Part shown: piece by piece, positions 36,023-45,011 of the stretch
Position numbering within the stretch: the first letter of the stretch is position 1
How the letters are laid out: each line of letters starts with the position of its first letter
Source of the DNA: Vibrio sp. DW001
GTDB lineage: Bacteria; Pseudomonadota; Gammaproteobacteria; Enterobacterales; Vibrionaceae
Length of the DNA stretch: 64,000 nucleotides
Assembly: GCF_029016285.1 (NCBI RefSeq)
Contig: NZ_CP091975.1
Coordinates: 1,922,001-1,986,000 of the forward strand
Reading direction: 5' to 3'
Program-made: the position numbers and the translations under genes
The notes under the pieces: generated by a model
What the model saw: only the letters and a program-made list of their open reading frames with translations
What the model was told of the DNA's origin: nothing
Database searches by the model: none

Positions 36023-36448
36023 TGATCTGCTCCAGCAGGACTGGACACGGAATTAAGCGACATTTTGTTGTTCAAAGTTAAAAGGGCTTAAATATGCAAG
36101 AGCACTGCGCCTTCTAGTCCGATTATAATCAACCGCAATATTTTCGAAGATCGTTTGACGCATAGCATCTCTTGCCATGATAGGCTCATATTGAATTGCT
36201 TCAACTTTCATCGAGTGGAAGAAACTTTCCACACAAGCATTGTCTCAACAGTTTCCTTTTCTACTCATACTTTGCTTTAAATTATAAGCAGTTATGAGTT
36301 CACGATAATCTTTAAAGCAGTACTGGCTTCCTCTATCACTGTGAATAATTACATCCTCTTAGAAGCCGCGTCGGAACAAGGCCATCGACAATGCGTCACA
36401 AACTAGAGTCGGTATCTTTCGTTGCTGCTGACAACGGGGAGTCCACAT
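36023..36448 (-). mobile_element. IS3-family remnant, C-terminal half of orfB
   Basis: The tip TGATCTGCTCCAGCAGGACT matches the left tip of the derivative at 28478. Reading leftward, the frame codes VIIHSDRGSQYCFKDYRELI (second catalytic D), MSRKGNC-DNACVESFFHSMK (catalytic E) and YNRTRRRSALAYLSPFNFEQ, ending at 36053. Stops interrupt it at the positions before EDVIIH and after KGNC. The right side abuts group II intron sequence at 36449, without the IS's other end. Confidence 0.8.
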
Positions 36449-36568
36449 AAGATGCCCACTCTAGTGCGGAGAGCATAACGACCACGAAAAGGGATCGCCC
36501 AATCCCTTTTCAGCTCTCATTGCCATTTTGGCCATAGCGTATTAGCTGCTTCATCGCATAACGCATTT
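36449..36568 (-). mobile_element. Outer group II intron, fragment downstream of the nested intron
   Basis: Read on the minus strand from 36568, AAATGCGTTATGCGATGAAG through GTGGGCATCT matches domain I of the inner intron from its base about 225 onward (compare CAGATGCGTAATTTCAC, then GTGGGCATCT). It continues the fragment 38725-38949 exactly across the inserted intron. It is cut by the IS3 remnant at 36449. Confidence 0.75.
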
Positions 36569-36609
36569 GTCGGGTGGACGACACTTGTTACCAAGTGCCG
36601 TCTCCCTAA

Positions 36610-36643
36610 GAACCGTACGTGCAACTTTCACTGCATACGGCTC
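36610..36643 (-). ncRNA. Group II intron domain V
   Basis: On the minus strand GAGCCGTATG-CAGTGAAAGTTG-CACGTACGGTTC: a fully paired 34-nt hairpin with the GAAA tetraloop and the catalytic AGC triad. This is the intact ribozyme core, in contrast to the copy at 24315. Confidence 0.9.
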
Positions 36644-36679
36644 AAGCCTCCACAAAGGCATCGTTTGATACCCAGCAAC

Positions 36680-38152
36680 TTATAAAGCAGTTAAAACAGG
36701 ATCGTTCCAAGAGTTGCGAGCTTTCCTTTTGAATTTTCTCTTCGCCAAGTATTCTTGGTGCTGAGGGTCAAATGGCGTTGCGGCACTTCGGATTTTCACA
36801 TGTCTTTCTATTGGTACTTTGGCTATTTGAAATAGATTGAACTGACAATCCATATCCATGATCTTCTGCCAACCGTGAAACTGCCACTGGCCTTTTCGGT
36901 TGATGAAGTACTTATGGGTGACCCAATTTTTTGATTTAGTTGGGTGACGCCTAACAGCCCAGAGCCATAATGCTTGGAATAGTTGGTGCCCGACATATCC
37001 GAAAACTCGTTTGGCAACACAGTGGCGATAGTAATTCGCCCATCCCCGTATTTTGGGATTTATCATTTTGATAAGGTTATTTACTGGGATCGTTGCGTGA
37101 GCTTTGATGAGTTTACGTAAGTTACTTAAGAATGACAGTACGTTGGTTTTACTCGGTTTTATGAGTAGCTTCCCTTTGTATTTTCTGTGGTTGAACCCTA
37201 GAAAATCAAATCCATCATTAATATGAACTATGCGTGTTTTTTCATCGGAGAGTGTTAGACCTCTTTCTATTAAGAATTCAGCAATCAATGGTTTTATATC
37301 GTTCTCTAATACATCCTTTGATGTACAAGTGACAACGAAGTCATCAGCGTATCCAATAAAGTTAGCTCTTGCTTTCTTTTTAAGAGCCAAGGACTTTATT
37401 TGTTGTTCAAGCCCTACGAGAGTCATTAGCATCAAGGTTGGAGAAATTATTCCACCTTGTGGCGTACCTTCGTCAGTACGATAAAACAACCCCTTGTCAA
37501 TAAAACCAGACTTCAGCCATTGTTCCAACATACGCTTATCTACAGCGATGTTATCAAGAAGCCACTGATGCTCGATTTTATCAAAACAAGATTTAATATC
37601 TCCTTCAAGAATCCATTTAGCCGCCTTCTTTTGAGCCAAACATAAGAAACACTGCGCTATTGCATCAGTGGTGCTGCGATTTGGTCTAAATCCGTAACTA
37701 TTTGGGTCTGAGATTGTTTCTGAGATAGGCTCCAATGCAAGGAGGTAGAGCGCTTGTTGCGCTCTATCAGTCATGCAAGGAATACCAAGTGGTCGAAGCT
37801 TACCGTTCTTTTTAGGGATGTAGATTCGCTTGAGTGGTTTAGCTTGATAAGCTTTCCGACTCAATTGATTCACTGCTTTCATGCGACGCGCATCTGTATT
37901 CCAGATGACGCCATCTATTCCAGGCGTTTTACTACCTTTGTTTTGAGATACTCGCTTAACAGCAAGAAGTTTTGCTGAACGCGAGTGAGTCAGTATCCAT
38001 TGCAACGTTTTCACTTTACCGTGTTTACCTTCTCTAGTTGCCTTTGCGATACGCATTTGAAGCTTTAAGACACGCGCCTCCACAGCCTTCCAGTTAATGG
38101 ATTGCCATTGTGCACTGTCAGAAGATGCACTAATCTCGTTCGAAATCATCAT
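36680..38152 (-). CDS. ltrA: Group II intron-encoded reverse transcriptase/maturase
   Basis: A 490-residue protein starting MMISNEISASSDSAQWQSIN, with AAGGA upstream; the longer frame to 38311 is intron domain sequence. It has RT0 to RT7: GSKTPGIDGV, KPLKRIYIPKKNGKLRPLGI, YGFRPNRSTTDAIAQCF, GTPQGGIISPTLML and the catalytic GYADDF. The maturase (X) domain follows (NVLSFLSNLRKLI, IRGWANYYRHCV), then a DNA-binding-like tail. I see no CxxC/HNH endonuclease motifs, so it probably lacks the endonuclease domain. It helps splicing and retrohoming of its intron. Confidence 0.92.
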   Translation of the reverse strand: MMISNEISASSDSAQWQSINWKAVEARVLKLQMRIAKATREGKHGKVKTLQWILTHSRSAKLLAVKRVSQNKGSKTPGIDGVIWNTDARRMKAVNQLSRKAYQAKPLKRIYIPKKNGKLRPLGIPCMTDRAQQALYLLALEPISETISDPNSYGFRPNRSTTDAIAQCFLCLAQKKAAKWILEGDIKSCFDKIEHQWLLDNIAVDKRMLEQWLKSGFIDKGLFYRTDEGTPQGGIISPTLMLMTLVGLEQQIKSLALKKKARANFIGYADDFVVTCTSKDVLENDIKPLIAEFLIERGLTLSDEKTRIVHINDGFDFLGFNHRKYKGKLLIKPSKTNVLSFLSNLRKLIKAHATIPVNNLIKMINPKIRGWANYYRHCVAKRVFGYVGHQLFQALWLWAVRRHPTKSKNWVTHKYFINRKGQWQFHGWQKIMDMDCQFNLFQIAKVPIERHVKIRSAATPFDPQHQEYLAKRKFKRKARNSWNDPVLTAL

Positions 38153-38724
38153 TTGCTTTTCTTCCTTAATAAAGTTCTTCAAACTTTCTCGCAACGGGAG
38201 ACCAGTTGGAAGTAGGCTCACTTTCGTGATCAGGTATATTCCTGTATCTGCGTCATTACAATGCAGCTTTCGCTTTCTCCAACCTCCTTTACCTGCATCA
38301 CTATCGGCCACAGAGGCTTTCCCAGAGGGAGCGATACAGGCTTACCATGTTCCGTATGTCTCGTAATGTCAGGGGAGATGCCCACTATAATGCGAAGAGT
38401 ATTTCGATCACGAAAGAATACATTCAAATTTCTTTCCTACTCTCGTTGCTTATTTAGCTACAGCGTCTAAACCACTTCCGCTGCTTGTGAAATTACGCAT
38501 CTGACGTGGATTCACTTCTGTTCATCATACTGACTCCCTAGCACTTACCCGATTTATGTGGTTATCAGGAGGAGCGTCCTCTCACGATTCAGTTCCCGCC
38601 TATTAGATAGACTTTGTTACATTGTCAGGCTCGCTTCTTTATTCAGAGCCATAGGGTCATTTGGTGATACAAATGGTTCGCTCTTTTCGTGGCGAACAAC
38701 GATTCATACGACTTCATGTCGCAC

Positions 38725-38949
38725 TAAATGGATTCACATACGTCCATCATACTGACACCCTAGCACTCACCCGATTTGTGATTATCAGGAGGAACGTCCT
38801 CTTACGATTTCATTCCTACTCAGCCTGACGGCCAAGTTTCGTTACATTGTCGGATCCGCTGCTTTGTTCAAAATCCTAGGGTCATCTGGTGATACGGACG
38901 GTTCATTCATTAAGCGGTGAACAACGTTTCATACTACTTCAGGTCGCAC
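38725..38949 (-). mobile_element. Outer group II intron, 5' part
   Basis: Starting GTGCGACCTGAAGTAGTATG at 38949 (minus strand) it repeats the first 225 bases of the inner intron at roughly 75-80% identity by eye, including TGTAACGAAAC and GTGCTAGGGTGTCAGTATGATG. It is interrupted at CCATTTA/GTGCGAC by the inner intron and resumes at 36568. The flank beyond the 5' end is a hairpin GCACT-AACTTGAA-AGTGC. Confidence 0.8.
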
Positions 38950-39319
38950 GGGCACTTTCAAGTTAGTGCGAGCGATTCGAATCTACTCTAAATCAAAGTA
39001 AACTTGCGACATTCAGCCTATAGCTTTAAACTACGCATGAAATCCTCGGGTATCTCTGCTTTGTCTTTGAGTTACTATTTACTGTCTAGCCAGAAGTAAT
39101 GGTATCAATTTGAACTTGGTGTAATTGCAAAGCAGCCCACCGAGGACATACGATAAGTCTAGGTCTTTTCCCTCCCATATTTGGTGATAAAATACCCGTC
39201 ACTGCACACAAAATATGTTCCCTCTTCAAATTGAATCGCAAACATTCTGTAGCTGTTATACAAAGGCATAGCCTGTGGCTTTGTTGTATCTGATAGTAAG
39301 AACAATTGGGCAGTGGAGT

Positions 39320-39342
39320 TTGTCCAACAGCTTGTTGGACAA
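39320..39342. promoter_or_regulatory. Palindrome 1 upstream of the pst operon
   Basis: TTGTCCAACA-GCT-TGTTGGACAA, perfect 10-bp arms with a 3-nt centre. Centre about 407 bp before the pstS start. Shares the core CAACA-N3-TGTTG with the next palindrome. Confidence 0.6.
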
Positions 39343-39384
39343 TTGGTAGACTGCTTGTTTTACGTATGAGTGGTCCTGAATATA

Positions 39385-39401
39385 GTCAACAACCTGTTGA
39401 C
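39385..39401. promoter_or_regulatory. Palindrome 2 upstream of the pst operon
   Basis: GTCAACA-ACC-TGTTGAC, perfect 7-bp arms with a 3-nt centre; 62 bp centre-to-centre from palindrome 1, close to six helical turns. The pair suggests cooperative binding by one regulator. Confidence 0.6.
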
Positions 39402-39737
39402 CAAATTATTCTAATGAAGGTTTACTGCTATCTAAACACGTTTCAGGGCAAAAGCACGTTAGGCCTTCAGCTCTAACCATACAAATTATCATAAGGTAAA
39501 GTATTACGATAATTGCCTCTGTATTTTTAAATTTGTTTCAGTAATAGTGGAACAATGCATCGCCATCAATCACTCATCTACCAAAATTATGATTTAAATC
39601 AATTAGTAATATCACGTTTCATTTGTGGTACATATTGTTTTGTCAGGCCGGTAGGGGTAGTCTTTAGGTTCAAATCTGCACCGGATACATCCTTGATGCT
39701 TCCCTTGTATTTTAGTTTCAACAAAAAAGGAGATTTT

Positions 39738-40571
39738 ATGCAACTCAAATCTGGTTTTGTTAGGCTGCTTGTTTGTGGTCTGTGCTTTATTCCGGCTATC
39801 ACTCAGGCTTCTGATCTCGACAGGTTCAAAGGACTTTCCGGAACGATTAATATCGCCGGGGGAACAGCGCATATCCCGGTCATGAAACAAGCCGCCAAGG
39901 CTGTTATGAAGACCAATGGCGAGATCCGAATCACAATCGCAGGTGGTGGTTCTGGTGTAGGTGCCCAGCAAGTGGCCAAAGGGCTGGTTGAGATTGGAAA
40001 CACCGGCCGTCCGCTGAAGCCGAGTGAAGCGGAACAAGGGCTGATCTCGTTCCCCTTCGCTATCGACGGCGTAGCGGTCATAATCAATCCAGCGAACCCA
40101 ATTCAAGCATTAACTCAGCAACAAGTGGCCGATATATATGCGGGCAAAATCACCAACTGGCAGTCTCTTGGCGGAGATGACCGCACTATCAACATATTTA
40201 CTCGAGACGAGGCTAGTGGCACCCGTGCTGTTTTCGTAAAGAAATTGCTTCACAACTCGCCGATGGTCAATCATGCCAATGTGGTGCCGTCTAATGGCGC
40301 AATGAAAACAGCCATCGCACGCGATCCTGGTGCCCTTGGCTACAGTAGCGTCGGCTATATCGACAATACGGTTAAGGCACCGGCTCTGGACAATGTTCAG
40401 CCCACCAACGACGCCTGCGCATCCGGCGAATACCCAATTGTGCGCAAGCTTTACATGAATACCAAAGGCGAGCCTCAAGAGTTGGTGAAAGAGTTTATTG
40501 ATTTTATCTACAGCCCACAGGGTGCTGAATATATCCGCGCATCTGGTTATATTCCAGTCAGCAATCAATAA
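39738..40571 (+). CDS. pstS: Phosphate-type ABC transporter substrate-binding protein
   Basis: A 277-residue protein with a signal peptide (FVRLLVCGLCFIPAITQA). The PstS family pattern is present: LSGTINIAGGTAHIPVMKQA, then AGGGSGVGAQQVAKGLVEIG, DGVAVIINPANPI, ADIYAGKITNWQSLGGDD, and FTRDEASGTRAVF, where the S-G-T-R loop contacts phosphate. AAGGAG sits before the ATG at 39738 although the frame is open from 39555. It is shorter than E. coli PstS and resembles the compact type. First gene of a five-gene operon with clearly higher GC than its surroundings. Confidence 0.9.
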   Translation: MQLKSGFVRLLVCGLCFIPAITQASDLDRFKGLSGTINIAGGTAHIPVMKQAAKAVMKTNGEIRITIAGGGSGVGAQQVAKGLVEIGNTGRPLKPSEAEQGLISFPFAIDGVAVIINPANPIQALTQQQVADIYAGKITNWQSLGGDDRTINIFTRDEASGTRAVFVKKLLHNSPMVNHANVVPSNGAMKTAIARDPGALGYSSVGYIDNTVKAPALDNVQPTNDACASGEYPIVRKLYMNTKGEPQELVKEFIDFIYSPQGAEYIRASGYIPVSNQ

Positions 40572-40574
40572 CTC

Positions 40575-41441
40575 ATGACATCCCCTATCACGACAGAGCG
40601 GGTACTGCTGGCACTTGTTACCACAGTATTTGCTCTAATGATATTGTTGTTTGGCTTTTTGTTCTGGTTTGCCTTGCCCGTTTTTTTTAACACTGAAACA
40701 CCTGTTTTATCGCTGATCTGGCAACCAGAACATGGGCAATATGGTATTTTATCTATGATCGCTGGTTCCGGGCTGATCGGTTTGATGGCACTCACACTGG
40801 CTTTTCCTGTTGCTGTTGGCATCACTGGTTTTTGCCTATTCAGCCGCTATCAAAACATCGCGTTATGGATCCGGCGAATGATCAGATTGATGGCTGGGAT
40901 CCCGACAGTAGTTTATGGTCTTGCTGCTGTTTTTTTGCTTGTTCCACTATTACGGGAAACCTTTCGGAGTGGTTCAGGTTTTTGCCTGCTCGCCGCTGCT
41001 GTAATGATAGTATTATTGATTTTGCCCGTCATGGTAATGATGTTAGACACCCACTGTCGTCCGCTGGCAAATCAGATCCGTCTGGCTTCTGCGTCCTTGG
41101 GTTTTACCGACACGCAGACAGTTTTGTATCTAGTCCTGCCCAACGCCACCAAAGCGATGGCCACTGCAGCGTTATTGGGCTTTAGCCGTGCGATTGGTGA
41201 TACCCTTCTCCCACTGATGTTGGCCGGAAACGCCCCGCAGCTGACTGACAGCGTATTTGACTCAGTCCGCACCTTAACCGCCCATATTGGCTTGGTTCTC
41301 GCTACGGAAAATGGTAGTGCAGCTTATAACTCACTGTTCGCTGCGGGCCTGTTGTTACTTGCAATGAGTGTCACGGTTACGCTGCTGATCAGAAAAATGG
41401 AACACACACAGCTTAATGCGCGCAGAGGGGACGCGGAGTGA
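40575..41441 (+). CDS. pstC: Phosphate-type ABC transporter permease PstC
   Basis: A 288-residue permease with six membrane segments. The EAA loop is SASLGFTDTQTVLYLVLPNA followed by GFSRAIGDTLLPLMLAGNAP, as in PstC. It starts 3 bp after the pstS stop. It forms the inner-membrane channel with PstA. The length is near the family norm. Confidence 0.9.
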   Translation: MTSPITTERVLLALVTTVFALMILLFGFLFWFALPVFFNTETPVLSLIWQPEHGQYGILSMIAGSGLIGLMALTLAFPVAVGITGFCLFSRYQNIALWIRRMIRLMAGIPTVVYGLAAVFLLVPLLRETFRSGSGFCLLAAAVMIVLLILPVMVMMLDTHCRPLANQIRLASASLGFTDTQTVLYLVLPNATKAMATAALLGFSRAIGDTLLPLMLAGNAPQLTDSVFDSVRTLTAHIGLVLATENGSAAYNSLFAAGLLLLAMSVTVTLLIRKMEHTQLNARRGDAE

Positions 41442-42298
41442 AGGCACGATTATTTCACCTCTGGTGCCTGAGTTGCACGACCGGGCTGTTGGTATGCCTG
41501 ACCTTTTTCATTGGTTTCATTATAAGCCGCGGCGCACCCGCTCTCAGTCTTTCGCTATTTTTCGGCGATACCGACCCCATCAAAGGGCTGCTTGGGCTCG
41601 AACCTATATGGGACGGGATCTGGCCTGCCTGCGTCGGCACAATGACGGTTGTTGCCTGCGCCTTATCACTGGCCCTTTTACCCGGCTTGGCAACAGGAAT
41701 TTGGCTGGCAACCAGTGCGGCTTCACGGTTCAAAACCATCCTTGCTCTTGGCATTGATATCCTCGCGGGTGTCCCTTCGATCCTGATGGGGCTCTTCGGT
41801 TTTACCTTGATCTTATTTCTGCGCAACTGGTTACTCCCATCAGCCAATACGTGCTTACTGTTATCGGCGTTAAGCCTCGCAATGTTAATTATTCCCTATT
41901 TAGCCGTCGCAACCCGAACGGCCCTTCAGGCCTTGCCTTCTTCGCTTGAGATAACGGCCCTCTCACTCGGTATGACACGCTGGCAGACTTTACGTGTTGT
42001 ACTGTTGCCGCAAGCAGCGAAAGGAATTATCGGAGGCATCATGTTGGCCATGGGCAGAGCAGCAGAAGACACCGCGGTGATTATGCTGACGGGCGCTGTT
42101 GCCAACGCGGGATTGCCCGGGGGGGTATTTGATCGTTATGAAGCACTACCATTTACCATTTTCTATTACAGCGCCCAGTACCAAAATGATTCAGAGCTCC
42201 AAATGGCCTTTGGTGCTGCGCTCACCCTTTTGTGCCTCACTGCCGCAATTTTTTCTGTGGCAGGCCTTTTGCAACGAACACCGTCATGGAGAAGCTAG
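41438..42298 (+). CDS. pstA: Phosphate-type ABC transporter permease PstA
   Basis: A 286-residue permease beginning at a GTG that overlaps the pstC stop by 4 bp (translational coupling). Signatures: DILAGVPSILMGLFGFTLIL, LEITALSLGMTRWQTLRVVL (EAA loop) and GIIGGIMLAMGRAAEDTAVI. Partner of PstC in the membrane channel. Confidence 0.9.
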   Translation: MKARLFHLWCLSCTTGLLVCLTFFIGFIISRGAPALSLSLFFGDTDPIKGLLGLEPIWDGIWPACVGTMTVVACALSLALLPGLATGIWLATSAASRFKTILALGIDILAGVPSILMGLFGFTLILFLRNWLLPSANTCLLLSALSLAMLIIPYLAVATRTALQALPSSLEITALSLGMTRWQTLRVVLLPQAAKGIIGGIMLAMGRAAEDTAVIMLTGAVANAGLPGGVFDRYEALPFTIFYYSAQYQNDSELQMAFGAALTLLCLTAAIFSVAGLLQRTPSWRS

Positions 42299-42299
42299 T

Positions 42300-43010
42300 A
42301 TGACGTTAAAACCGCCACCAAAATTGGTTGGTAAGGTTTCCAGCCTCACAATTACTTTTGGCTCCCAACCGGTTATCTCAGACGTGAGTGTGGACTTATA
42401 TAAAAATCAAATCCATGTACTTACCGGTCCATCGGGCTCAGGTAAGACAACGTTTCTGCGGGCACTCAATCGCCTCAATGACTGTTTAGAAGACTGCCGA
42501 ACACAAGGAAAAATAGAACTGTCACTTGACGAAACAATGCAGTCTATTCATACCCTTAAGCACCAACGGCTACCAGAGTTGCGCCGGAAAGTAGGCATGG
42601 TCTTTCAACACCCACAATTGTTGCCCGGCACGATTAAAGAGAACTTGCTATTACCACTTAAAGTCGTCTGTGGCTTGAAGGGAGAAGCTGCACAACAAAA
42701 ACTCTTTTCCGCGTTCAACCAAGCCGCACTCTGGGATGAAGTCAAAGACCGCCTCGAAACGCCGGCTCATTCTCTTTCCGGCGGCCAACAACAGCGCCTT
42801 TGTTTGGCCCGTACACTTGCGCTTGAGCCCGAAATTTTGCTGCTCGATGAACCTACAGCTTCACTAGATAACGAAACGGCCGCTCAAATCGAGGCTCTCA
42901 TTATTCAATTGGCTACGCGGTATACCATAGTAATGGTTTCCCACTCAGCACAGCAAACAAAAAAGCTGGCTGATCACATTATCCGTTTTGAACATGGAAG
43001 AATTGTATGA
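42300..43010 (+). CDS. pstB: Phosphate-type ABC transporter ATPase PstB
   Basis: A 236-residue ATPase with Walker A GPSGSGKTTFLRALNRLND (the NRLND continuation is a PstB signature), Q-loop VGMVFQHPQLLPG, ABC signature LSGGQQQRLCLARTLA, Walker B EILLLDEPTASLD and H-loop MVSHS. It starts 1 bp after the pstA stop. It energises the transporter in the cytoplasm. In the usual PstB the sequence after NRLND differs, so a related oxyanion instead of phosphate remains possible. Confidence 0.9.
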   Translation: MTLKPPPKLVGKVSSLTITFGSQPVISDVSVDLYKNQIHVLTGPSGSGKTTFLRALNRLNDCLEDCRTQGKIELSLDETMQSIHTLKHQRLPELRRKVGMVFQHPQLLPGTIKENLLLPLKVVCGLKGEAAQQKLFSAFNQAALWDEVKDRLETPAHSLSGGQQQRLCLARTLALEPEILLLDEPTASLDNETAAQIEALIIQLATRYTIVMVSHSAQQTKKLADHIIRFEHGRIV

Positions 43011-43477
43011 TCAATATAAACATTCCCGGCAAAGGTGATTGTCAGGTCAAATCTCTAGTACTGGATTTCAATGGCACTCTGGCACGCGATGGAGAACTGC
43101 TGGCCGGCATCGAATCACGCCTAACCGTGCTTTCAGCCTTACTTGATGTCTATGTTGTCACTGCGGACACTTTTGGCTCTGTCAGAGAGATGGTAAACCA
43201 CCTAGATGTGACCGTACATATCCTTGAAAAAGGCGATGAAACACAAGGTAAGTTGGATTTTATCAACCACTTACAGCCAGAAAATGTCTGTGCTATCGGT
43301 AATGGCCAGAACGATGCGGCAATGTTAAAAGCGGCCAATATATCCATAGCGGTGATTGGCAGTGAAGGCGTTTCGACTCAGGCGTTGCTGTCGGCAAACG
43401 TTATTACGCACTCGATTGATGAAGCACTTGACTTGTTGATCAAACCGTTGCGGCTTAAGGCCACGTTGAGGTGTTAG
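43007..43477 (+). CDS. HAD-superfamily hydrolase, soluble P-type ATPase-like
   Basis: A 156-residue protein overlapping pstB by 4 bp. It has the HAD motif I DFNGTLARDG (nucleophile D with the acid at +2 replaced by N-G pattern of the P-type ATPase-like group), a lysine in KLDFINHL and motif III IGNGQNDAAMLKAA. This is the small stand-alone family resembling the P-domain of P-type ATPases. Its repeated pairing with transporter operons suggests a regulatory or phosphatase role; the substrate is unknown. Last gene of the operon. Confidence 0.82.
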   Translation: MININIPGKGDCQVKSLVLDFNGTLARDGELLAGIESRLTVLSALLDVYVVTADTFGSVREMVNHLDVTVHILEKGDETQGKLDFINHLQPENVCAIGNGQNDAAMLKAANISIAVIGSEGVSTQALLSANVITHSIDEALDLLIKPLRLKATLRC

Positions 43478-44001
43478 TCATACTTGTATCCTCTATCTTT
43501 TCACAGTGAATCGTCCCACTAAATAAACATTCAACGTGGATAGGTATATGAGACCGACCATTCTGGATTCTTAATATCAAGTGTGTAGTTCGATACTACC
43601 CTATAGACCCCATCATTACATTATTATAGGAGTGGTAAATCGATACAAGCAGCGCTTAAATGAACAATTTCACGAAGAGAGTTTGGGGCATTTCCGAGTT
43701 GCACCGACAGCCAATTTAGTTGTACACGCGCTTTGAGTAGATCCCCTTTGTTAAAGGAATGACGCAATTATTGGCTTTGGCGTAACGCTACACTTAATAC
43801 ATTTCGAAGAGAAAACCTCTCCTCCTCCACACACTTCATATTTCCAAAAAGAAAAGAGGTTTCGTTTCTGAAATATAAAGTTTGTATCCTCGTTGATTCT
43901 TTCGTTAACTACCAATAACTCTTAGAGCAGAATTATCGAGATTTAGTACAAAAAATATACCCTTATAGCTACAGTGAATTGTTCAGTATTTTACTATCAG
44001 A
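43478..44001. other. Intergenic stretch, no gene seen
   Basis: About 520 bp between convergent genes. Composition returns to AT-rich immediately after the HAD gene. No ORF of note. Confidence 0.5.
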
Positions 44002-44895
44002 TTAATTCTGAAAATCAACAAACTGCTCACTTAGCCAATCTATAAAGACTCTCACTCTAGCTGAAACTTGTCGGTTTTGTGGATAAAGCACCGAGACAGG
44101 CATATTAGGTGGTGGAAATTCGGTAAGCACTTGTTGCAATCGGCCTTCTTCAAGAGCTTTTTGAATACGGTAGCGCGGCACTTGAATCAATCCCAGACCT
44201 GATAATGCCGCATCTGTGTAAAGCTCCGATCCAGTAACCGACACAGCAGAAGACATGACAACTTCTTTCACTTCCCCTTCAACAACAAAGTCCAAACTGG
44301 TATCTAGGCCAATCGCGGTGGATAAATAAGCCACGGCCATGTGGTCTTTTAGAGATCCCAGTGATTTTGGCACACCATATTTTTTAAAGTATGCAGGGGC
44401 AGCAACAGTGATCTGTTCCATATTGGCAAGCGGTTTAGCGATCAAGGAGGAATCTTGTAAATTGCCCGCTCTTAATACGCAATCAACGCCCTCTCTAACC
44501 AAATCAACCAAGCGGTCATCTTCTCCAATATGCAAGGAGATATCAGGGTAACGAGTGACAAAACTTTGGATATTTGGCATAACAAAATACTTCGCCAAAG
44601 TCCCTTGAAGATTAACCCTAAGCTGACCTTTAGGAGGTTTGTTCTGAAATTCACTGTCGGCTTCTTCAAGGTCTGCAAGAATGCGCAAACATCGACGATA
44701 ATAACTTTCCCCTTCTTGCGTCATTCTGACCTGACGAGTAGTACGCTCCAATAAACGAGTACCTAGCCGCTTTTCAAGTCGTTTCACTAAATTAGAAACT
44801 GTGGCTCTGGGGATTTGTAAATCTTCAGCCGCCTGAGAAAAACTTCCACACTGAGCGATACGCACAAACACCTGCATTTCTTGAAAGCGATCCAT
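44002..44895 (-). CDS. LysR-type regulator, divergent from an SDR gene
   Basis: A 297-residue LysR protein of normal length. N-terminal domain: MDRFQEMQVFVRIAQCGSFS, QAAEDLQIPRATVSNLVKRL, then ERTTRQVRMTQEGESYYRRC, which is the CrgA/DmlR-like subgroup. It is divergent from the SDR gene at 45012 with 116 bp between, the typical position for a LysR regulating its neighbour. The intergenic AT-rich segment (TATGTTGTTAAATATA) probably contains its site. Confidence 0.9.
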   Translation of the reverse strand: MDRFQEMQVFVRIAQCGSFSQAAEDLQIPRATVSNLVKRLEKRLGTRLLERTTRQVRMTQEGESYYRRCLRILADLEEADSEFQNKPPKGQLRVNLQGTLAKYFVMPNIQSFVTRYPDISLHIGEDDRLVDLVREGVDCVLRAGNLQDSSLIAKPLANMEQITVAAPAYFKKYGVPKSLGSLKDHMAVAYLSTAIGLDTSLDFVVEGEVKEVVMSSAVSVTGSELYTDAALSGLGLIQVPRYRIQKALEEGRLQQVLTEFPPPNMPVSVLYPQNRQVSARVRVFIDWLSEQFVDFQN

Positions 44896-45011
44896 CCGCC
44901 CTCCATTGTTAACGTAAATGAAATTATGTTGTTAAATATACGGAGATTATTTTTGTATTTAAACAGTCTACTCTGTCTCTCGTGAGTTTATTTAAATATA
45001 AGGAAAACATT

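Larger units (their letters stand above)
36569..38724 (-). mobile_element. Group II intron, apparently complete, nested in an older copy
   Basis: About 2.16 kb on the minus strand from GTGCGACATG (38724) to CCACCCGAC (36569). It includes domain I, the intron-encoded protein within domain IV and canonical domains V and VI. Flanking sequence on both sides is another intron of the same family, so this copy inserted about 225 nt into the 5' part of domain I of the outer one. Confidence 0.85.
38950..39737. other. Intergenic stretch before the pst operon
   Basis: About 790 bp. It holds two related palindromes (39320 and 39385), the pst operon leader and an AAGGAG ribosome site at 39727. No gene is convincing in 38950-39300; frames read on the minus strand there are broken and might be old transposase debris. 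Confidence 0.5.

Noticed and set aside
38558..38755. A 65-residue plus-strand frame
   Set aside because: It is antisense to intron domain I, so it is not a gene.
39601..40568. Long minus-strand frames opposite pstS
   Set aside because: They are shadows caused by the GC-rich codon pattern of pstS; no domain or start site.
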